Below are positions 9,684 through 20,420 of a stretch of DNA of 64,000 nucleotides, piece after piece. Location of the stretch: the NCBI GenBank assembly GCA_964059195.1, contig CAXKWD010000005.1, positions 44,469,825-44,533,824 on the forward strand, in the 5' to 3' direction. This stretch comes from Ectobius pallidus. Its lineage: Eukaryota > Arthropoda > Insecta > Blattodea > Ectobiidae. The notes under the pieces are model-generated. The model saw only the letters and a program-made list of their open reading frames with translations. It did no database searches and was not told where the DNA came from. Both the position numbers and the translations under genes were made by a program. Position 1 is the first letter of the stretch; the number at the start of each line of letters is the position of its first letter.

Positions 9684-11041
9684 TGAAGAAGAAATTATTC
9701 GCAGCTATTACAGCCTCACTGTTGGGCACCAGTTGTGGTAGTAATGTTGCGTGAAGGGCTATAAGTCCTCTACTGATTTATTTTAGCGTATTTATAATTA
9801 CCCTCTTTCCTCGGCAGCAGTCGATCTTCAAGCATGATGTGGTCCAGTCTCGGGGTAGATGATTGGAAAGCAGGGCTGGACGATCGTTGTCATAGAAATA
9901 ACTATACCTGTACATGTCATTTCTGATATAACAAATTCTTCAGTTTATTGTTCAACTAAACAAGTAGTACAAATTACATGAAGTCACGGTACACCTGAAT
10001 AGGTATTTTATTTATATGTTATCGATGTTGATTTTATAATTACGGTCCTTTAATGTTATTTTGCAAGCTATTCATGTGTGCGTCTATTTCTTAGGCCACA
10101 ACGAGCCTAATACACTGCACACCTTGTGGTATACATCTACACTAGAAACATTCCTATAATTCCCTATGAGGCAGTTGTGTACCTCTAGTCTAAACAACAC
10201 TTGGTTCTTTATGTTATTTTATCTCTATTCTAATTATTCTAGCACACATGAACTTTCTCGAGTATTACTTTACATACCGAACATGGCTGAGAAGTGATCC
10301 CACAACCTTACCCTATCTGATATAGTTTAGAAATCCTTTTCACAACCTCACTCTATCGGATATATTTGAGAAGTGTTCCTTTACCTTACCAAGACAAAAA
10401 TCAACTAACTATTTTACCCTAAAATATACGCCTCTCCTGATTGCGTATTGGCCACATTTATTTTCTGTGATTTAATTGGCGATTGCCATAATTGCAACTC
10501 AGCCAATGAAATCACGAATTCTTAACTAGAGGGAGTTGACACAAAAATTTTCACACATTAATTATATATATTCTTTTTCTCACGATTTTAAGTTCTTACA
10601 ACGCATGTTTACGCATTTATTCCGTAGCTTAAAATCCAATATTACATAGCCTAAAAATCCTATTCACAACAAGCAATCGTGTCTTATCTGAGATCTCATA
10701 GTTTAAGAAAGAGCTTCACCTTTTCACAGGCCTCCACAATTTATTCGATGGCACCTGGGTTTTATTACTAGGAACACCTAAATAATGTTGTCTTCTTTTG
10801 AAACAGTATCTCCCCTATCCATTTATATTCCTTTGTAGTTACAAAGCGGCTACTATCTTTCAGCTTGTAAATTTTCTGTTTTTAGCGAAGACCGAACTCA
10901 TTTAAATTCAGGTACACGTTTTTCCGTGAGAATTAAACTTTCACCAGATATGCTAAAATCATTGTCAAGTACTACTAACAATTTGTTTCGAATTAATTCC
11001 ATTTCATATTTAATTAGCATTGCTTATTAAATTATGCCTCA
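9684..11041 (-). repeat. Left LTR (3' LTR in element orientation)
   Basis: By eye it is identical to 16155-17513 except for three or four positions within its first 25 nt. It ends in TATGCCTCA. In element orientation it starts TGAGGCATA and ends TTCTTCA. No convincing polypurine tract is visible just inside it at 11042-11070. Confidence 0.88.
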
Positions 11042-13933
11042 TATGCCCGATCAGTTGGGTGCAGAATCTTAAAATAATCAATTTATTTTGGAGAATTTTG
11101 TAGACAAGTGATCTATTCCCCCAAAAATGGAATTGTGACATTTTTCAATCTTAACAAAAGAAAACTACCCTACCTACAAGCACGAGTTCATTCACTCGAC
11201 TCACTACCTGAGTGTCTTACAACTCCCTGTTGTAAACACCATTTCTAGTATACCTGTATAACAACTTACTCTTTCATTTTTCTTGTTAAAATATTTTAGC
11301 ATGTTATTAATTTACTGAACACTTAAACATTAACTAAAGTACAAACAAAGCCATACATCACCCATACTTCTTGTTGTACACATCACTCTTGTAATATTCT
11401 GGAAATCAGAAATGACTATACACTATTATAGCTTTATTTCCTTTTGTAAAATCTTGGGTTCGATTCCCGAAAACTTTCACTCACAAAGGATACTTCACTC
11501 TGTTCACTCAAATTATTTAACGTATTTTCACTTGACCTAAAGATATATTTTAAAAGCAGATATATGCGAAGTAACGTCCCCATATCTGTTCTATAAAGAA
11601 AACCTTCACTCAATCATACATCTCACATTTTTCACACCACATACTTACATCAATTTGCTTACAGATTTTTCTTAAAATTCATGTGCTTGCAAACCCAGTT
11701 GTGTAAAATTTTAGACTAACTAGGAAGTAACAGCTATTATACGCTTGTTCGCCATCCAATATTTATGAACCTGCTATTAATTAAATTGTTTTATCAATTG
11801 ATATTAATTTTCTTTAATGAAACGAAACACTACTTATTCACTCCAGAGTATTTCTTAATATGAAACTCGATTCCTCCCATCTATCTACTTTTCTTTTTAT
11901 ACATAACAATTAACTTGTAATGTTAACATTTAGCCTACTGAACTATTTATTCAGTTATTTATTCAATTAATCCACTCCCACTTTTATCTTCACGTCCTTA
12001 CTATGTTCCCTTTGATTCCAGTGCATAATAAAATCAAAATTAATTAACAATCTCATCCTCCTCTTCGCTTTTCTCAGTATCTACTTAACTTAAAAATTTA
12101 TTACTTTCAACAACTATTGTTGCTTATCAGCTTATCCTGTACTGATTTATTTTATCACGAACAACTTTCCTATGTTCCTATTTGCAGTCATTCTACGGCT
12201 TTCGTTTATTATTTAAACTCTCTATACCATAGCACAATAATATTATTGAAAATATTTTCTTCAATCAATAATCCATTTATGAATTAATTTTTCATTTGCC
12301 TCTGCTAAACATAATACTTTAATCATCATAACTGCATTTTTCATTTCAATGCTTAATAATACTTCATTTTATTCGTCTTCATTTCTCTCATGTACCATAA
12401 ACTACTCCATAAACTAATCCTAGTGAACACAATCTGACCTCTCATGTCATCAATAACTTTGTTTCCAGTGCCAGGTGTAACCCACAATTCATTATGAACT
12501 ATTTGCCATTTTCCAAAACTTATTCTTGACCTTTTCTCTTTAATTTCTCATTACACAAAATTTTCTTCATTATCCGCCATAATAGCACTTATATGTACTT
12601 TATATAAAATTTATTTCATAATATTTCAACTATTTGTCTCCTTGCTTTCCAATGCATTAATTCATTTTCGCTAATTTCCCACTATTTGAACGTAATTATC
12701 TTTTCTTTTTATGAACGTATTTTTATTGCCCTTCAATCCACATATCCTTATAATTCTTCCTTTCAATAATTATTCATTTAACTCATTTGATTGTTATGTA
12801 GCTGCGAGGAAATCTCTCTATTCTTAAATTTCAACTTTTTTTTCTTTCCACTTCACGTGCATTGCGTACGTAATTATTTGACAGGTCTACTCTCATATTT
12901 AACACGGTTCATTATTTATTAAGGCTCTATAAAATACATATTTTAAATGATTTGGCTGTTAAAGGTTTCTATCTCCATTATCTGACTTCGTTTTATTTGA
13001 TTCAATACAGTATTTGTTTCAACACTTTAATCACTGTTACTTTTCTCTAAGTTTCGTATTTCCAAGTATACCGTATTTTAATTAATTGCGTTTTCCCCTG
13101 AAAACTCACCATCTAACTATCCGTTCAATTCTCCATTTCCTACGAGGGCATAAACTTCCTCTACAACAATAAACCAAGTGAGCTCCTTAGCTTCACTGTC
13201 TAAAACATTTCACATCGGCAGTCGTTCCTCGACTCTTTTGCCGGAATAAAAACTTCGCGCGGGCGTATCCTACGACCTCAACGCATTCACCTATAAAATC
13301 GCTCATCCATCAGAGCTAATGCCTTCCTCATAACACCTCTCTCCCTCTCAATAACATGATTATCATTCAAAAGACGGTACTTGGATAATACTCCATTCTT
13401 TGATTAATAAGAGTGATACATTTATCATCTCGATTCCATTCTATCTTCAAATTAAAATAAAACACAGCCTAATATATTATTTAGAGCTCATTATTTCACT
13501 GTCAAGAAATATACCGTATTAAACTTCACATTTTCCAATCAAAGATTTATTATATGACCTGATTATTGATTTTATTATTGTTATTTTTTTTTCTCGCTTC
13601 CTCTCGCTAGCTTACAAACAATCCATTGACTACTAGATTTTTTTTTTTTTTATTCTTTCCTTTTAATTTATCATAAATTCATCAATCATCTCTGGAAACT
13701 CACATCCCGTACTACAAAAAATGTCCACCTATACGTGTGCTATTCTGTTTCTAATTAAAAGGGTATTATTGCGAAATTTGCATTGTGTAAATATTTATTT
13801 TCATCTTCTTCTATCAACTTTATATTGCCTTGGCTTGTCGCCATTCGTGTAATCCACTATGGTCAATGACCTTGTTTATTTTGATTTACACCTGTCACTC
13901 ACTGAAAACTGTTAACTGTGTCACTAGTTAGTT
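11042..13933. other. Internal non-coding part of the LTR element
   Basis: This is 2.9 kb of AT-rich sequence with many short T- and C-rich runs and no ORF of 60 codons or more. In an autonomous element pol would lie here. A GGGTTCGATTCCCG word at about 11458 resembles a pol III B-box, but no A-box is seen nearby. Confidence 0.6.
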
Positions 13934-15460
13934 TTAAAGGTCTCTCCCCTCAAACATCTGAGCATCCTTTATTCCGGCTAACCCTACCTGGAATTTACTT
14001 GAATGCCTAGGGTTCAATGTCTCTTCTAAGGAATTTTGCTTGCCTCTTTTTGCACAATGTCCTTTTACGCTATTCGTACCGTTAACCACGTTGCCATATT
14101 TCTTTGAGATCTCCCTTGTGAATTGTATATTGCTCTTCTGATTTGGTTGAATGTACCAAAAATTGTACTTATTTACACCCGGATCAAACAAATCCCTTAC
14201 ATTACGCTCAAAGAGTTTCGCTGACAAGAACATCCTACGCTGCTTTAAGTTCACGCATGATTCGTAGCGTTCATCGGAATCCCTAAGAAAATTATTTGAA
14301 CTAATTACCCTTCTCCCACGGAATTCAACAACATTTACCTCACTTCCTAGTAAGTTTCTCAATTTCATACAACTAGAGTTCTTCACAGAAACCTGTGGCA
14401 CCCTACACATTTCACCGTTTGCATACATTTCGTCAGTATTATGACTAGTATTACCTTCAATATCATTCGTTAGAAAATATTTCTGAGGAATGTCAGTGTC
14501 ATCCCTTTCGTTTTCACAACTAACCCCTGCTATTATTTCATTGGCATCACTAACCACCTCTTCATTTACCAAGTCAACTTTCTGAATAGGTCTAACTATA
14601 CTTTCTGATTCCTTTACCTCTACTAACGTTTCTTTCTCATTATTTTTACAAGTAACTTCTCTGTTAACTAACTCTAGGCCTACTTCCTCGTCAATTTCGC
14701 CCTCTAATTCAAGTTTCTCAATTTCCTGATGTTCTTCAGGAGTCCTGGCTTCAATGTTTTCTACTAACAGACTTTCTTCGGACAAACAATTATTTAGTTC
14801 ACCCCTTAACTCTTTTACTTCATTCTCGGTTCCCTTATTAAAATTCACTCCAGTTTCATCAATATCCCCTGTTACTTCAGTTATTTCCTTACTCAATTTC
14901 TCCGTACACTGGTCAATTTTATCTCCTAATCTTTCATTGCTTTCTCGCATATGCCTACTCATTTCTGCCATTCGCTGGTTAGTATCATCTATTCTCATAC
15001 TTAATTCATTATAATTCTTTTTAATTGTTTCATTTATCTCTTCTATTCTCTTATTATTATCGTCCAATTTCTTATTCAAACTGTCATAGTTCTTTTGCAT
15101 ATTTTCATTAGTTTCCTTACTAGTCACTTCTATTTTCTGATTCGTTTCCCTTATTTCCCGATCTAAACTATCATGGTTTGCTTTCAAATTATCGTTAGTG
15201 TTCTTAATTTCCCCTAGTATATCTTTCCTCATCTCCCCTAGCAAATTAGCTAATAAGGCTTCCATACCCACTGATACATTTACGTCTAAGTTACTTTGGC
15301 TAGAGTTTATTTTTGGTTCCCCAATATTGTTTACTACATCAGAATGGACATCACTATTTCCCAAAACACTTTCACTTAGTTCACTCACCTTTTGTAAATT
15401 CATTTTACTGGCCTCCGACTTTTCACCTGTAAACATATTATTCCTACTCTCGCTGTCCAT
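13934..15460 (-). CDS. Coiled-coil Gag-like protein of the LTR element, 508 aa
   Basis: This is the only long intact frame in the window, starting at the ATG at 15458-15460. Residues 1-60 are Ser/Asn-rich. Residues about 85-200 form a long predicted coiled coil with repeated N-D/E-x-I/L-x-E heptads, such as DDNNKRIEEINETIKKNYNE and DDTNQRMAEMSRHMRESNER. Residues about 205-330 are strongly acidic. The last 150 are basic and Asn/Arg-rich, with KQRRMFLSAKLFERNVRDLF and VNKYNFWYIQPNQKSNIQ. I see no CCHC zinc knuckle, no capsid-type retrotransposon gag core and no protease DTG. A structural role in particle assembly is inferred from position and coiled coil. A fusion of a gag head to another tail by internal deletion is an alternative. 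Confidence 0.75.
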   Translation of the reverse strand: MDSESRNNMFTGEKSEASKMNLQKVSELSESVLGNSDVHSDVVNNIGEPKINSSQSNLDVNVSVGMEALLANLLGEMRKDILGEIKNTNDNLKANHDSLDREIRETNQKIEVTSKETNENMQKNYDSLNKKLDDNNKRIEEINETIKKNYNELSMRIDDTNQRMAEMSRHMRESNERLGDKIDQCTEKLSKEITEVTGDIDETGVNFNKGTENEVKELRGELNNCLSEESLLVENIEARTPEEHQEIEKLELEGEIDEEVGLELVNREVTCKNNEKETLVEVKESESIVRPIQKVDLVNEEVVSDANEIIAGVSCENERDDTDIPQKYFLTNDIEGNTSHNTDEMYANGEMCRVPQVSVKNSSCMKLRNLLGSEVNVVEFRGRRVISSNNFLRDSDERYESCVNLKQRRMFLSAKLFERNVRDLFDPGVNKYNFWYIQPNQKSNIQFTREISKKYGNVVNGTNSVKGHCAKRGKQNSLEETLNPRHSSKFQVGLAGIKDAQMFEGRDL

Positions 15461-16154
15461 CTTACTAATCTGATTATTTTGTGTAATTATGCTCTAATTT
15501 CTGGCCGACTAACGTCTGCCCTCCCCCAAGTTCATTAATAGGGTGCATTTTTCTTACCACCTTACTATTTCTAAGCAACATGCGTACACAAATTTACTCT
15601 TCACTCTTAGAGTCTAACATATAAATAGCAAGCACAATACAGTATGTTGTTACAAAAAATGTTTCTGATGTCAACTTTCCACAATAATGTTTGAAATTAG
15701 AATTATTTCTATTTATTTATTTATTTGTAGATTATTTATTTAGCTTTACTAAGTGCTGAATATATGCACATATTTTAAATGTTCATATTGCTGTATTAGT
15801 ATCACTTAATTTAAATTTTAATTTCAAGACTATAATTATATTTTAGTACTATTTTACTTTAAAACTTTTTAACAAAACAATATTTATTTCTTAATTCAGC
15901 ACTTAGTAAAAATATTTAAATTCTTATCTGGCATTTTTTTGTTGTGGAGTGGTCCCTCGATGTCTTCAATGGTGTACCACGAACTTGCTTCTCCTCTTCT
16001 TTACGGTAGATTATTCCCTCCATCTTCGTTCCGTCGTTTTCGTCGTCTTCGTCGTCCTGTCGCTCTCTGCAGTCTTCATCATCTCTGGGTTATTCTTCGT
16101 CTTTTTTCTGGTATCATACCAAATTTTCTCGTGCGACACGTTGGGCTCGCCAGT
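15461..16154 (-). other. 5' leader of the LTR element with primer-binding-like site and inverted repeat
   Basis: In element orientation the leader starts at 16154. Two bases after the LTR it reads TGGCGAGCCCAACGTGTCGC. This resembles the Lys-type primer-binding site TGGCGCCCAACGTGGGGC known from other LTR elements, with an extra AG and some changes. Towards the ORF lies a 17-bp perfect inverted repeat (15745-15761 and 15894-15910). A GA/GAC-rich tract at 16000-16070 follows the primer site. Confidence 0.55.
15745..15910. repeat. 17-bp perfect inverted repeat with 132-bp spacer
   Basis: TTTACTAAGTGCTGAAT at 15745-15761 is matched by ATTCAGCACTTAGTAAA at 15894-15910. It could be a small MITE inside the leader or an RNA hairpin of the element. 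No target duplication is clear. Confidence 0.65.
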
Positions 16155-17513
16155 TGAAGAAGTAATTATTTGACAGCTATTACAGCCTCACTGTTGGGCA
16201 CCAGTTGTGGTAGTAATGTTGCGTGAAGGGCTATAAGTCCTCTACTGATTTATTTTAGCGTATTTATAATTACCCTCTTTCCTCGGCAGCAGTCGATCTT
16301 CAAGCATGATGTGGTCCAGTCTCGGGGTAGATGATTGGAAAGCAGGGCTGGACGATCGTTGTCATAGAAATAACTATACCTGTACATGTCATTTCTGATA
16401 TAACAAATTCTTCAGTTTATTGTTCAACTAAACAAGTAGTACAAATTACATGAAGTCACGGTACACCTGAATAGGTATTTTATTTATATGTTATCGATGT
16501 TGATTTTATAATTACGGTCCTTTAATGTTATTTTGCAAGCTATTCATGTGTGCGTCTATTTCTTAGGCCACAACGAGCCTAATACACTGCACACCTTGTG
16601 GTATACATCTACACTAGAAACATTCCTATAATTCCCTATGAGGCAGTTGTGTACCTCTAGTCTAAACAACACTTGGTTCTTTATGTTATTTTATCTCTAT
16701 TCTAATTATTCTAGCACACATGAACTTTCTCGAGTATTACTTTACATACCGAACATGGCTGAGAAGTGATCCCACAACCTTACCCTATCTGATATAGTTT
16801 AGAAATCCTTTTCACAACCTCACTCTATCGGATATATTTGAGAAGTGTTCCTTTACCTTACCAAGACAAAAATCAACTAACTATTTTACCCTAAAATATA
16901 CGCCTCTCCTGATTGCGTATTGGCCACATTTATTTTCTGTGATTTAATTGGCGATTGCCATAATTGCAACTCAGCCAATGAAATCACGAATTCTTAACTA
17001 GAGGGAGTTGACACAAAAATTTTCACACATTAATTATATATATTCTTTTTCTCACGATTTTAAGTTCTTACAACGCATGTTTACGCATTTATTCCGTAGC
17101 TTAAAATCCAATATTACATAGCCTAAAAATCCTATTCACAACAAGCAATCGTGTCTTATCTGAGATCTCATAGTTTAAGAAAGAGCTTCACCTTTTCACA
17201 GGCCTCCACAATTTATTCGATGGCACCTGGGTTTTATTACTAGGAACACCTAAATAATGTTGTCTTCTTTTGAAACAGTATCTCCCCTATCCATTTATAT
17301 TCCTTTGTAGTTACAAAGCGGCTACTATCTTTCAGCTTGTAAATTTTCTGTTTTTAGCGAAGACCGAACTCATTTAAATTCAGGTACACGTTTTTCCGTG
17401 AGAATTAAACTTTCACCAGATATGCTAAAATCATTGTCAAGTACTACTAACAATTTGTTTCGAATTAATTCCATTTCATATTTAATTAGCATTGCTTATT
17501 AAATTATGCCTCA
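16155..17513 (-). repeat. Right LTR (5' LTR in element orientation)
   Basis: It is near identical to the left LTR over its whole length. It starts TGAAGAAGTAATTATTTGAC and ends TATGCCTCA, followed by TTTG. In element orientation transcription would start in this copy. I did not find a clear TATA box. Confidence 0.88.
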
Positions 17514-17517
17514 TTTG

Positions 17518-17640
17518 GTATACACATTTATAGTGTTCATGGGAAGACGTCTACTGATACTGGATGAAATCGGTTCACCTGTTTCGGAGTAATGCTCAAT
17601 TTGGTGCCTATTTTATGATAATATACGTATTCGAAAGAAT
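17518..17640 (+). repeat. Second half of the tandem unit split by the LTR element
   Basis: It continues the fifth unit (9647-9683): GTATACACATTTATAGTGTT, a GAAATCGGTTCACC word, GGAGTAATGC and CAATTTGGTGCC follow in the same order as in the other units. Confidence 0.75.
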
Positions 17641-17786
17641 TTGTATTAAAAAAAAAGCAAATCATTTATCATGACAACATAGTAAATTGTTTAACTGTTA
17701 TATTATACGGCTTTGGAAATTAAAATAGAGATAGCTATGACCAAAAACACTATTGTTTTACATGCGCTTATCCAACTAGACCGTTA

Positions 17787-17870
17787 AACTGGCCCAGGTG
17801 ACCGAGATGGTAACGTTTTGGCCTCACGTTATGGAGTTCCATGGTTCAAATCCCGAAAGCAGCCAATTTC
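17787..17870 (+). mobile_element. tRNA-derived SINE head, decayed
   Basis: An A-box-like word (GTGACCGAGATGG) and a B-box-like word (GGTTCAAATCCCG near 17844) sit about 45 nt apart, as in a tRNA. No acceptor-stem pairing or CCA context supports a working tRNA, so a SINE head is more likely. The 3' limit is unclear and may reach about 18050, where an AT-rich tail lies. Confidence 0.5.
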
Positions 17871-18940
17871 ACTTTCTTTTTCGTATTTTTATGTGAGTGT
17901 GCGATTGTCAAGATATCAAAAATCTGTACAGTTCAGCTGATGCTGGAAGATTTTAATCTGATTAAAAAGAAAACTAGACCTTTGTTCTTCCCTAAGCCCT
18001 GCTTAATGAATAAATCTGGAGCTTAACTGGTAAATCAATTAAAAAAACATATTCTGCATATCATAATTGCAGTCATAACTGATTAAAAAAAACACACTGG
18101 CACTTTTTTACATCAGTTTACCTGATTTTATTTGTTTGTAGAAACTCTGTTTTGGCTGTTGAACAAATAAAGTGTGCGTGGAACGCCACGCAACAGAAGT
18201 GAAACTTGTTTTAATTTTTTATTGTTTCAATGTTTGATTATTGGATTTTTCAATTTCGCCTTATTGAACTTTTTAAAATTGGGGTTTTGGACTTAAAAAT
18301 TAAAATATTAAATCTTTGAATTTTTTAATGTTGAATTGTTAATATTTTCGATCTATGAAGTTTTTATTTTTTGATCTTTAAATTTTGGAGATGTGTCGGT
18401 TTACAATACCCAGCCATTTAGTACAACAAATACTTTATATACCTGTAGCCTATATGCTTGGGGAAAAAAAGAATACCAAAGTTTAAAAGTTTAATAAGCG
18501 TAAGTAATAATGGAAAATTCATTGGTCTTTAAAAAAAATTCCTTGTCATTGTTTCACTATTTTAGGTAATAAATGCATTTTTCTATTTTGCATTTTTTCA
18601 TTATTTTATGGTCATTAAATGCCTTTCCCTACTCATTAGTAAGTAACTGGATACATTTGGTTTTAAGTGGGAAAGATTCTCCCTTGACAAGCACCGCTTG
18701 CAGTTTCCCGCGAAGTAGGTGTTAGCTAAGCAGGTGTTAAGTTTCGTGTCAATTGTTGAAAGATTATAAATAGTAAGAAGTAAATAGAGCTAGCGATTCT
18801 TGAATGATAAACAATCCTGAGAAGAGCATGACAATATAATTATGACATCCCCGGGATTCTGAAAATTTCATTTCCTCAGGCACATATGGCTATGCAAAAT
18901 ATACTCCCCATGTTAATTCTGTCAAATTGTATTATAATGA
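17871..18940. other. Unassigned AT-rich DNA inside the Harbinger element
   Basis: There is no coding frame or clear repeat edge. It may be original Harbinger sequence or an older insertion. Confidence 0.4.
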
Positions 18941-18941
18941 G

Positions 18942-19676
18942 GGCCCGGATTCTGATGACCTAAAATTGTTTGAAAAATGACCCTAAATTTAAAGAAAATG
19001 ACTTAATAATTATAACAAAATTACCTAAAAACTGACATTTTATTTATAACAAATTATTATTGTACACACAAAGTTATAGATTAGTTTGTACATAATTATA
19101 AAAACTGTAAATAACTGTAATGTTGTGAATGTTCTTTTCTCACGGAAATATACTGGCACTGAGGCACTGGCGAGTCAAAATTCGCCATTTCCTTTTGTGG
19201 TCTGCTGGATTATGTTATTTAATTGAGGGTAAACAGTAGTTTGCACTCTCAAATCCAAGCAGGTGACAGACTCTGGTGCCAAGTCAATCTAATAACAATA
19301 GTAATATAATACAAAATTTTGGAGTTTCTTTGATTCTCATTTCCGACTGAGACATGACAACACTTAACGCCGAATGTTTCCTTCTTGCATTAAACAAACA
19401 ACACTTCAAAGACAGCACTGCTAGCGACGAAAAAAAGTTAATACACTCAATGTAAATACAGTACATGAAAATGACTAAATAAGGAAGCAAATGACACGAA
19501 AATGACAAAATAATGACCTAAAATTGAAATAAATGCCCTAAAAATATGAGATTGCATAAAATGACCTAATAAAAATGCATTCCTATAATCTAGAGGTCAT
19601 GATTAGGATTTATCCACAAGTTGGCAATGCCTATGTAGCATCAATAAAAAGGTGACATGTCATTAGAATCCGGGCC
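18942..19676. mobile_element. MITE-like element with GGCCCGGATTCT termini
   Basis: GGCCCGGATTCTGATGAC at the left is mirrored by GTCATTAGAATCCGGGCC at the right, about 16 of 18 positions. The flanks ATAATGAG and ATGATGAT agree at six of eight positions, a possible decayed 8-bp duplication. AAAATGACCTAAA-like words recur near both ends. No transposase is encoded. It lies inside the right arm of the Harbinger element. Confidence 0.65.
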
Positions 19677-20216
19677 ATGATGATCCCTGAATTATAATTA
19701 AATTACTTATTTATTGTGTCAGAGTTTCGAAATATTTACATTATGAGTAAATAATATAACAATTTGATTACTTACTTGTCTTACACAATAAATAATTAAG
19801 TAATGTATTTACCTGTGTCTTTTACTTCTGCTGCAATTTGCTACAAGCGGCACTCGTCACATCTGTCTTACATTTTTTTATTTTTTTATTTTTATATCCT
19901 TACAACTAGTGTTGTGGCATCGAATCTTATGATCCCTACCACACATGAAACTGTTTACACATCTAGGATATTATTACACATAATTAATTAATCCACCACT
20001 CACAAATTCTTACTATATGCGGCAATGGAATAGTTCCAGATGCACTCATGAGCTTTCACTAAATGAATTCAAAGAATAAATTACAGAATTGTCTTCTCTT
20101 CTTCCCGACACGTTCACTGCTCGAAATATCGTAAGCAACAAATCGCTCAGGCGACCAGCATGCTGCACTTCGAGAGATATATCGCTTTTGCGATATATCG
20201 CTATCGCGTGAGTGTG
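19677..20216. other. Right interior of the Harbinger element
   Basis: No recognised coding. AT-rich. From about 20176 the GATATATCGC words that typify the element's ends begin. Confidence 0.5.
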
Positions 20217-20417
20217 AACCTTTTTTATCGCCTCCCTTTAGATTTCAAGTATCTGTCCGTGCGTGTCGCGTATCGCTCACGATATATCGCTTATCACTTA
20301 TCGCCTGAGTGTGAACCCTGCCTGAACCTTTTTTTATCGCCTCCCTGTAGATTTCAAGTATATGTCAGTGCGTGTCGCGTATCGTATATCGCTTATCGCC
20401 TCAGTGTGAACGCTGCC
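20217..20417. repeat. Tandem duplication of the Harbinger right terminus
   Basis: Two units (about 20217-20324 and 20325-20417) both begin AACCTTTTTT(T)ATCGCCTCCCT, contain GATTTCAAGTAT and GCGTGTCGCGTATCG, and close with a terminus-like GTGTGAAC.CTGCC. Only the outermost unit has the exact terminal inverted repeat. The inner unit differs by a few bases. Confidence 0.8.
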
Positions 20418-20420
20418 TTA

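Larger units (their letters stand above)
9684..17513 (-). mobile_element. LTR retrotransposon, non-autonomous, near-identical LTRs
   Basis: Two direct repeats of 1358 and 1359 bp (9684-11041 and 16155-17513) bound a 5.1-kb interior. The ends read TGAAG...CTCA, the TG...CA form, and TTTG flanks both sides (9680-9683 and 17514-17517). The single long ORF and a primer-binding-site-like stretch next to the right LTR put the element on the minus strand. Internal sequence from 11042 to 13933 has no ORF of 60 codons or more on either strand, and no protease, reverse transcriptase or integrase motif is seen. It therefore probably depends on a relative for its enzymes. The interrupted tandem repeat closes exactly if the element and one TTTG are removed. 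Confidence 0.88.
8587..20417. mobile_element. PIF/Harbinger-like DNA transposon containing further insertions
   Basis: The termini are inverted repeats identical over 31 bp, starting GGCAGCGTTCACACTGAGGC at 8587 and mirrored at 20417. Both ends are flanked by TTA (8584-8586 and 20418-20420), the 3-bp duplication expected of PIF/Harbinger. The flanking LINE reads through when the segment is removed. Discounting the LTR element it is about 4.0 kb. The first coding piece (8736-8950) resembles the start of a HARBI1-type nuclease. The rest of that gene is gone or displaced. Near the right end the terminal 90-108 bp are duplicated in tandem. Confidence 0.9.

Noticed and set aside
11450..11475. tRNA or SINE from a perfect B-box-like word
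   Set aside because: GGGTTCGATTCCCG has no A-box at the right distance and lies in the interior of the LTR element. It is treated as chance or as an old fragment.
14754..15473. Plus-strand ORFs opposite the 508-codon frame
   Set aside because: They are Ser/Leu/Phe-rich shadows of the Glu/Asn-rich coiled-coil ORF on the other strand.
15939..16173. Two overlapping plus-strand ORFs upstream of the right LTR
   Set aside because: The region is the leader of the minus-strand LTR element with a GAC/GTC-rich tract. The ORFs are composition artefacts.
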